A program made the position numbers and the translations under genes. A DNA stretch of 53,863 nucleotides. Origin: Ruminococcaceae bacterium FB2012 (GTDB taxonomy: Bacteria > Bacillota > Clostridia > Oscillospirales > Ruminococcaceae). The stretch lies in the NCBI GenBank assembly GCA_900104495.1, contig FMXS01000014.1:1-53863 (forward strand), written 5' to 3'. Under the pieces are notes generated by a model. It was given only the letters and a program-made list of their open reading frames with translations, did no database searches and was not told where the DNA came from. Positions 49,238-53,863 of this stretch are shown in pieces (positions within the stretch are counted from its first letter, which is position 1; every line of letters begins with the position of its first letter).

Positions 49238-50169
49238 TACTTTCTTCCTCCTTTCTTCTTCTTTTTGGTCTTATCTCTGTCGGTAGTGAGGAAGAATATG
49301 AGCAAGCTGAGTGCAGCGGCCACAACAAACAGAATAACTGATAGTGCACCCGCCATACCGTAGTTCTTACTGAACAGGTGTTTGTTCAGATAAACAACGA
49401 CTGTCATACTCGTGCTGTCTACAGCGGAACCGCCGTTCGCAACGATCTGCGGAACGTCGAACATCTGCAAACCACCGATAAGGGATGTGATAAGAACATA
49501 GAGGAGAATAGGCTTGATCAGCGGGATCGTGATCTTCCAGAAGGTCTGGGTGGGATTTGCGCCGTCGATCTGAGCGGACTCATAGAGCGACGGGTCGATA
49601 CCGTTGATGGCCGCCATCAGCATGATAGTTGTATTACCGAACCACATCAGGAAGTTGATAAGTGCGATAATACCACGCTGTGTCCACACGCCCTCAAAGA
49701 AATAGATCGGCTCCGTTGAGCCTGTAATACTCTTGTAAATGCTGTTAATAGGACCGCTCTGGGAGAACAGTGTGAAGAACAACATACCCATTGCAGCAGC
49801 CATAATAACATTGGGGAGATAGAAAATGATCTTGTAGGCGCCGGTCTTCAGCTTCATTCTCAGATCTGTGAACCAAGAAGCGAACAGCAGTGAGAAGAAG
49901 ATCTGGGGGATAAATCCGAGCAGCCAAATAATGAAGGTGTTGCCGAAATATTTTCCAAGTGTTACATTTTCAGAGAAAAGTTCAGAATAGTTACTTAAAC
50001 CTACCCATGTAGGTCCGACCTGCTGATAACCGTTAATGAGGTAATTCTCATAGAACGAGTTCTTGAAGGTCGAGATCAGCGGGATCAGGTTAAATACTAT
50101 AAAGACTGCAAAAAACGGGATCACAAAGATGTAGCCCCATTTTGCATAGCTAATGGATTTTCTACGCAT
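49237..50169 (-). CDS. Sugar ABC transporter permease, MalF type
   Basis: 310 residues with six spans; the EAA loop is YESAQIDGANPTQTFWKITIP near residue 210-230. The tail is lysine-rich. It sits between the binding-protein gene and the second permease. Together they import an oligosaccharide or sugar; given xylB and the shared operators, xylose or xylo-oligosaccharides are the best guess. Confidence 0.95.
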   Translation of the reverse strand: MRRKSISYAKWGYIFVIPFFAVFIVFNLIPLISTFKNSFYENYLINGYQQVGPTWVGLSNYSELFSENVTLGKYFGNTFIIWLLGFIPQIFFSLLFASWFTDLRMKLKTGAYKIIFYLPNVIMAAAMGMLFFTLFSQSGPINSIYKSITGSTEPIYFFEGVWTQRGIIALINFLMWFGNTTIMLMAAINGIDPSLYESAQIDGANPTQTFWKITIPLIKPILLYVLITSLIGGLQMFDVPQIVANGGSAVDSTSMTVVVYLNKHLFSKNYGMAGALSVILFVVAAALSLLIFFLTTDRDKTKKKKKGGRK

Positions 50170-50226
50170 CTGATCACCTACTATAGCTTTAAAGCCATTT
50201 TACCTTTCATATTATCTTTACAGCTA

Positions 50227-50256
50227 AAAACAGGGGACGGGTTTGATCCCGCCCCC
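50227..50256 (-). terminator. Intercistronic terminator after the sugar-binding protein gene
   Basis: The GC-rich stem GGGGCGGG/CCCGTCCCC (50233-50256) with an ATCAAA loop is followed by TGTTTTTAG on the minus strand. Such partial terminators keep binding protein mRNA in excess of permease mRNA. Confidence 0.75.
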
Positions 50257-50307
50257 GATTTTCAGCAAGCGTTCTATTTAGTTTTTGAAAAACCTATAGA
50301 CGATTAA

Positions 50308-51804
50308 TTATGAAGGAGTCTTGAGGTTAGGATACTTAACCTTGATAGCCTTGTAGAAGTTAGCAGTAGCAGTATCCTTGTCAACCTTACCGCTGAAGTA
50401 GTCATGGAATGCAGTCTGGAACTCCTCGTTGCAACCCTGATCGTACGGACCAGCATTGGAAGCGTCGATCTTGGGAGCAGCGTCAACGAACATAGCAATG
50501 TGGTTCTGTCCGCCGAGGAACTCAGACTTGAAGCCGTTGGACAGCTCCTTCATAGCAGTCTGGTTGTTGGTGTAGTCCTGAGTCTCCTGAGTGAGCTTCT
50601 TCATGTTAGCAGCGTCGCAGGTGAGCTTCTTCATGATGTCCTTAACGGTCTCAACGTTGTCGGTACCGTCAGCTGCGCACATCCATGTGCCGCCCCAGTA
50701 ATAAGCCTGAGGACCCGGGCATACATAGAACAGATCATTGCTCTTGGCGTTGCCGGCCAGAGTGAAGTTGATGCCCCATGTAGAATAGAAGAAGCCGAAT
50801 ACCTTACCTTCCTTGGACTGGTCCTTGCCCCACTCTTCAGACCACAGACCGGTCTTGTTGTTGTAACCCTTGTCGGTGTACTCCTTGGTCTGGTCAACCC
50901 ACTTCCAGATGTTGTCGTCGATCTGAACGTTGTAGTCAGAGTCAACCCAAGCCTTGGAAACGTTGTTGGAGAAGGTTCTGTAGCTGTCATCATAACCGGA
51001 GAGCATGAAGTAGCCTTTCTCCTTCATCTTAGCAGCAACCTCGTTGAACTTAGTCCAGTCAGAGATAGCTTCCTGTACCTTATCGGGCTCGTCGGTGCCG
51101 AGAACGTCCTTAGCGATGTCACGTCTGTAAGCGAACAGACCGGGAGTAGCCTGCCAGGAAACAGCCTCGAGGTCGCCGTTGGAGTCGGTAACGATGTCCT
51201 TGGTGTACTGATACTGATCCTTCAGATCGTCGTCGGTAAGACCAACTTCCTTAACGGGCATTACATAAGGTCCGTTAACATACTTCAGAGCGTAGTCAGC
51301 CTCGATGAGGAACATATCGATCTTCATATCGCTGCCAGCCTGAGCTGCCAGGTCGGTATCGAGCTTGTTCTGATAAGCGTTGTCCTTGTTAGGTGTGGTG
51401 AGCCACTCGATCTCAGTACCGTCCTTCAGGTACTCCTTCTCGCCAACGATGAAGTTGCCGTCCTTATCGGTCTCACCGGTCATGCCGGACTTCTCCTTGT
51501 CATACTGATCATAGTATGCACGGAGTCTGTTCTTGAACTCTTCGTTCCATGTGCAGATCCTGAGCTTCTTCTTGGAATCAGCGCTTCCCTCAGCAGTCTG
51601 AGTAATTCTGTCAGCCTTCTTCTCCTTGAGAGCTGCGCTGGAGCCGCCCTTGTTATCGCCGCCGTCAGCTGTGCTTGTGTCGGTGCTGCCGCCGCTTGCT
51701 GCTGCGCCCTTAGAGCTTGAATCGCTTCCGCCGCATCCTGCAAATACTGCTGCAGTCATAACTACTGCGAAAGTGCCGGCCAGGATCTTCTTTAACTGTG
51801 CCAT
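50308..51804 (-). CDS. Sugar ABC transporter substrate-binding lipoprotein
   Basis: 498 residues. The signal peptide ends at lipobox FAGC, cysteine 24. A Ser/Gly/Asp-rich linker is followed by KLRICTWNEEFKNRL at about residue 75, the first strand of a large type extracellular binding fold (oligosaccharide group). The ATG at 51804 follows AAGGAGG; an in-frame ATG at 51831 overlaps that site. It is the second gene of the lacI-importer operon. Ligand unproven. Confidence 0.95.
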   Translation of the reverse strand: MAQLKKILAGTFAVVMTAAVFAGCGGSDSSSKGAAASGGSTDTSTADGGDNKGGSSAALKEKKADRITQTAEGSADSKKKLRICTWNEEFKNRLRAYYDQYDKEKSGMTGETDKDGNFIVGEKEYLKDGTEIEWLTTPNKDNAYQNKLDTDLAAQAGSDMKIDMFLIEADYALKYVNGPYVMPVKEVGLTDDDLKDQYQYTKDIVTDSNGDLEAVSWQATPGLFAYRRDIAKDVLGTDEPDKVQEAISDWTKFNEVAAKMKEKGYFMLSGYDDSYRTFSNNVSKAWVDSDYNVQIDDNIWKWVDQTKEYTDKGYNNKTGLWSEEWGKDQSKEGKVFGFFYSTWGINFTLAGNAKSNDLFYVCPGPQAYYWGGTWMCAADGTDNVETVKDIMKKLTCDAANMKKLTQETQDYTNNQTAMKELSNGFKSEFLGGQNHIAMFVDAAPKIDASNAGPYDQGCNEEFQTAFHDYFSGKVDKDTATANFYKAIKVKYPNLKTPS

Positions 51805-51844
51805 AATAAATTTCCTCCTTAAATTTTGCATTTTATTCTTGTTC

Positions 51845-51859
51845 CGCGGACTTTCCGCG
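51845..51859 (-). promoter_or_regulatory. Intercistronic hairpin between lacI and the binding protein gene
   Basis: A perfect CGCGGA/TCCGCG stem with a 3-base loop, with no T-run. It may protect or punctuate the mRNA so that the downstream binding protein gene is made at a different level. Confidence 0.5.
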
Positions 51860-51870
51860 TTACTAAATGC

Positions 51871-52881
51871 CTAAAGCTTTTTAACGGATCCTCCTTCGAG
51901 GAACTGTCCGTCAACAGTGATGACCTCTGTAAAGGTCGTTCTTGGGTTCTCTATAAGAGAGATAAGTTGCTTCGCCGCCGTTGCACCTATTTTCGGAGTA
52001 TCCTGCGAATAGGTCGTTAGCTTTGGAGACAACAGCTGTGAATAAGCTATCCCGTCGTACCCTACTGCCGAAATATCGTCCGGTACGGAAAGCCCCGCGT
52101 CTTTGATCGCATTGAGCCCACCGATGGCCGCATAGTCATCCGGCATAAAAATACAAGTCGGGATCTCCTTATTACGGAGCAGCTTTTTAGTGAGCTGATA
52201 TGTGTTGTCGGGATTGCAGTAATCTCCGGTAAGAAGCCAGTCGGGTCGGATCTCGATACCTCTTGCGGTACATGCCTTCCAGAAGCCCGCGAGCCTCTTT
52301 TCGGCCACCGCCGATCTCTTTCCCTGTATGTAAGCTATCTTCTTATGCCCGCAGTCCGCAACATAATTGAGGAGCTTCTCCATGCCGCTTTCGTTATTTG
52401 AAACGACGGCGGTACGGCAGTCAAAGATGTGGTCAATTGTGACGACGGGAATGTCGCCGTTTATGACCTCAAAGACATCAGGTGTTGTGAAATCGGTGCA
52501 TGCAATAACGATTCCGTCAACACTGCGGTACTTACAGTGTTCATACGTTGACATCCTGCGCCCGCCGATATCCTTGTTGCTGATGAACGTGATATCGTAG
52601 CCTGCGCGTTCTGCCTCGGTCTTGAAGCTGTTGAGCACCTTTGCGAAGAACTCATGAGTAAGTCCCCTGCCCGCCTCGTCGAGAAACATTACGCCGAGAT
52701 TATACGTTCTGTTAGTCTTGAGAGCACGAGCCTGAGCATTGGGGAAGTACCCCATTTCTCTGGCTGTGCGAACGAGCCTTTCTCTGGTTGCTTCACTGAC
52801 GTCCTTATGACCGTTAAGCGCCTTGCTCACTGTTGCAACCGAAACGCCGCAACGGACGGAAATGTCTTTCAATGAAACCAA
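51871..52881 (-). CDS. LacI-family transcriptional regulator, probable xylose or xylo-oligosaccharide repressor
   Basis: 336 residues. The N-terminal helix-turn-helix SLKDISVRCGVSVATVSKALNG and hinge are followed by a periplasmic-binding-like sugar domain (NLGVMF near 62, later FMPDDYAAIGGLNAIKDAGL). The start is TTG at 52881 with GGCGGA upstream. It is the first gene of the importer operon. Operator-like AAnCGnTT sites lie at its own promoter and at xylA and xylB, so it is the prime candidate to bind them; the effector sugar is inferred. Confidence 0.94.
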   Translation of the reverse strand: MVSLKDISVRCGVSVATVSKALNGHKDVSEATRERLVRTAREMGYFPNAQARALKTNRTYNLGVMFLDEAGRGLTHEFFAKVLNSFKTEAERAGYDITFISNKDIGGRRMSTYEHCKYRSVDGIVIACTDFTTPDVFEVINGDIPVVTIDHIFDCRTAVVSNNESGMEKLLNYVADCGHKKIAYIQGKRSAVAEKRLAGFWKACTARGIEIRPDWLLTGDYCNPDNTYQLTKKLLRNKEIPTCIFMPDDYAAIGGLNAIKDAGLSVPDDISAVGYDGIAYSQLLSPKLTTYSQDTPKIGATAAKQLISLIENPRTTFTEVITVDGQFLEGGSVKKL

Positions 52882-52903
52882 TGAGATTTCCGCCTTTCGG
52901 TCA

Positions 52904-52918
52904 TTTCAATCGTTTAAG
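52904..52918 (-). promoter_or_regulatory. Secondary operator-like site upstream of lacI
   Basis: CTTAAACGATTGAAA on the minus strand lies in the lacI leader, with its centre 45 bases from the main site at 52949-52963. Confidence 0.5.
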
Positions 52919-52948
52919 TCAGACTTAACCGCTGAAACGAACTTAGTA

Positions 52949-52963
52949 TTTCAAACGTTTCCG
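52949..52963 (-). promoter_or_regulatory. Operator candidate at the lacI promoter
   Basis: CGGAAACGTTTGAAA on the minus strand with a perfect AAACGTTT core, located directly downstream of the -10 at the expected start point. This suggests autoregulation. Confidence 0.65.
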
Positions 52964-52971
52964 TTAATAAA

Positions 52972-53000
52972 AATATACAATATTTCTCCCCGGATTTCAA
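52972..53000 (-). promoter_or_regulatory. Promoter of the lacI-importer operon
   Basis: TTGAAA (52995-53000), a 17-base spacer and TATATT (52972-52977) on the minus strand. Confidence 0.7.
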
Positions 53001-53086
53001 GCACTTTTCTGTTTTTTTCTGTTCTATGTAATAAAATATGGAACTTTGAACAAATATCTTAACAGATAATTGTGCATAGTGCTCAC

Positions 53087-53102
53087 ATTTAAACGTTTTC
53101 TG
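53087..53102. promoter_or_regulatory. Operator-like site in the distal lacI upstream region
   Basis: ATTTAAACGTTTTCTG, with an AAACGTTT core. Confidence 0.4.
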
Positions 53103-53272
53103 TAACCAAAGTGTAACCTTTTTGCCGCTGTTATACGTCTGCTTTTACCGAAAATTTCTGCATTTTCCTGCTGATTTTTGTCGTTAATATTTAATACATA
53201 TTACCTATTATTTAACAGCGTTATTGGTATATATTCAACAAACAGAAATGAAAATTTGAAAAGATTTTTTGA

Positions 53273-53287
53273 TTTCAAACGTTTTCG
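53273..53287. promoter_or_regulatory. Operator-like site near the sortase substrate gene
   Basis: TTTCAAACGTTTTCG differs from the lacI promoter site by one base. Confidence 0.45.
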
Positions 53288-53372
53288 TCCGTTTTTTCAG
53301 ACAGTTGGACATTTTGGGTTTTCAACAGTTTTTTTCGGTTGTATTGTGCAATTATACCTGCTTACCGACAGC

Positions 53373-53401
53373 AAAAAGGCCGGCACATTGCTGTGCCGGC
53401 C
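53373..53401 (-). terminator. Terminator of the sortase-substrate gene
   Basis: A perfect 9-base stem GGCCGGCAC/GTGCCGGCC (53378-53386, 53393-53401) with a 6-base loop, followed by TTTTTGC on the minus strand. Confidence 0.92.
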
Positions 53402-53440
53402 CGTGCCGATCGTATTACCGATCAGAGTCTGGTTTCAGGA

Positions 53441-53863
53441 TCAATCGTCCTTACGACGTTTTCTTGAAACCAGGAAGATCACAAATGCTACCACAAGTAC
53501 TCCAAAGATGCCGCTTGCAGCAGCTCCTGTGTTGGGAGTCTTTCCGCCGCCGCCGTTGTTTCCGGGCTTGCTCGAATCATCGGGCTTGCTGGAATCTTCG
53601 TTCGTGCTGTCGGGTGTGGATTCGCTGTCGGGAGTCGACTCACTGTCGGGAGTTGACTCGCTGTCATCCGTACTGTCGGGATTGGAATCGCTGTCGTCAG
53701 TGCTGTCGGGAGTCGATTCGCTGTCGTCCAGACTGTCGGGATTGGAATCGCTGTCGTCAGTACTGTCGGGAGTCGATTCGCTGTCATCAAGACTGTCGGG
53801 ATTGGACTCACTGTCCTGAGTGCTGTCGGGAGTAGACTCGCTGTCGCCAGTACTGTCGGGAGT
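53441..53863 (-). CDS. Cell-wall-anchored serine-aspartate repeat protein, C-terminal part
   Basis: The frame is open from the window edge to the TGA at 53441; the start lies beyond 53863, so only the last 140 residues are seen. They are repeats of the type DSESTPDS/DDSDSNPDS, then SSKPDDSSKPGNNGGGG, then a sorting signal: TPNTG in place of LPXTG, a hydrophobic span (IFGVLVVAFVIFLV) and the basic end SRKRRKDD. This is a sortase substrate with an Sdr-like stalk. The functional N-terminal domains are outside the window. Confidence 0.88.
   Translation of the reverse strand, partial: TPDSTGDSESTPDSTQDSESNPDSLDDSESTPDSTDDSDSNPDSLDDSESTPDSTDDSDSNPDSTDDSESTPDSESTPDSESTPDSTNEDSSKPDDSSKPGNNGGGGKTPNTGAAASGIFGVLVVAFVIFLVSRKRRKDD
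53590..53863 (-). repeat. Coding serine-aspartate repeat array
   Basis: Alternating units encode DSESTPDS and DSNPDS with DD joints. It reads through the window edge and keeps frame throughout. Confidence 0.85.

Larger units (their letters stand above)
52882..53440. other. 559-base AT-rich regulatory region between lacI and the sortase substrate
   Basis: No gene is seen. It contains the lacI promoter (52972-53000), four operator-like sites with an AAnCGnTT core or its variant (52904-52918, 52949-52963, 53087-53102 and 53273-53287), and a leftward terminator (53373-53401). The two sites TTTCAAACGTTTnCG at 52949 and 53273 are nearly identical. Confidence 0.7.

Noticed and set aside
53590..53863. 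CRISPR-like or satellite repeat at the window end
   Set aside because: In frame with the TPNTG sorting signal; they are coding serine-aspartate repeats.

Overview
The window reads as a chromosomal segment of a Gram-positive, moderately high-GC anaerobic Bacillota, most like a plant-fibre-degrading Ruminococcus/Oscillospiraceae. The signs are purine-rich Shine-Dalgarno sites, MurT/GatD lipid II amidation genes, a split CpsC/CpsD-type tyrosine kinase, many lipoproteins with alanine-glycine-cysteine lipoboxes, an LPXTG-like sorting signal, and xylose isomerase plus xylulokinase with a LacI-regulated sugar importer. The species call is inference. No tRNA, rRNA, CRISPR array, insertion sequence or phage gene was seen.

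Layout. 1-438 is the 3' end of an ABC transporter ATPase. 939-1786 (minus) is the rplM-rpsI operon with a consensus promoter and a two-hairpin leader. 2098-2964 (minus) holds a barstar-like protein and a degenerate glucose-type PTS EIIA domain. 3238-5686 (plus) is an ABC-F ATPase plus a GNAT acetyltransferase. 5801-6331 (minus) is a flavin reductase-like protein. 6795-18844 (plus) is one long arginine operon, argG-x-argH-x-argC-x-argJ-x-argB-x-argD-argF-x, in which six non-arginine genes are interleaved with seven biosynthetic genes. 18895-20992 (minus) is murT-gatD. 21261-24099 (plus) is a TrkA/TrkH potassium system. 24210-33000 is mostly minus-strand surface and housekeeping genes: two related repeat-rich secreted proteins, a WG-repeat lipoprotein, dtd, an aldose-epimerase-like gene, a tyrosine-kinase pair and an amidohydrolase. 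These are followed on the plus strand by a large membrane-anchored calcium-repeat/VWA protein with a very structured leader.

34845-53863 is dominated by carbohydrate genes. They are xylA, a GH2 beta-galactosidase (lacZ), xylB, two sugar ABC permeases, a sugar-binding lipoprotein and a LacI-family regulator. Set among them are ruvX, a metallophosphoesterase, the UPF0210/UPF0237 pair, a receiver-like domain protein, a cation/proton antiporter behind a fluoride riboswitch, and a methyltransferase fused to a pyrophosphatase-like domain. The window ends inside a serine-aspartate-repeat sortase substrate on the minus strand.

How the parts work together. The xylA, xylB and lacI-ABC promoters each carry an AAnCGnTT operator-like site at the predicted transcription start, which suggests one LacI-type xylose regulon. 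The importer cluster has no ATPase gene, so a shared ATPase elsewhere is expected. The arginine operon is preceded by two promoters and by tandem AT-rich pseudo-palindromes about two helical turns apart that could bind an ArgR-type repressor. The antiporter leader carries the fluoride aptamer pattern, with its 3' half forming the left arm of an intrinsic terminator just before the ribosome binding site.
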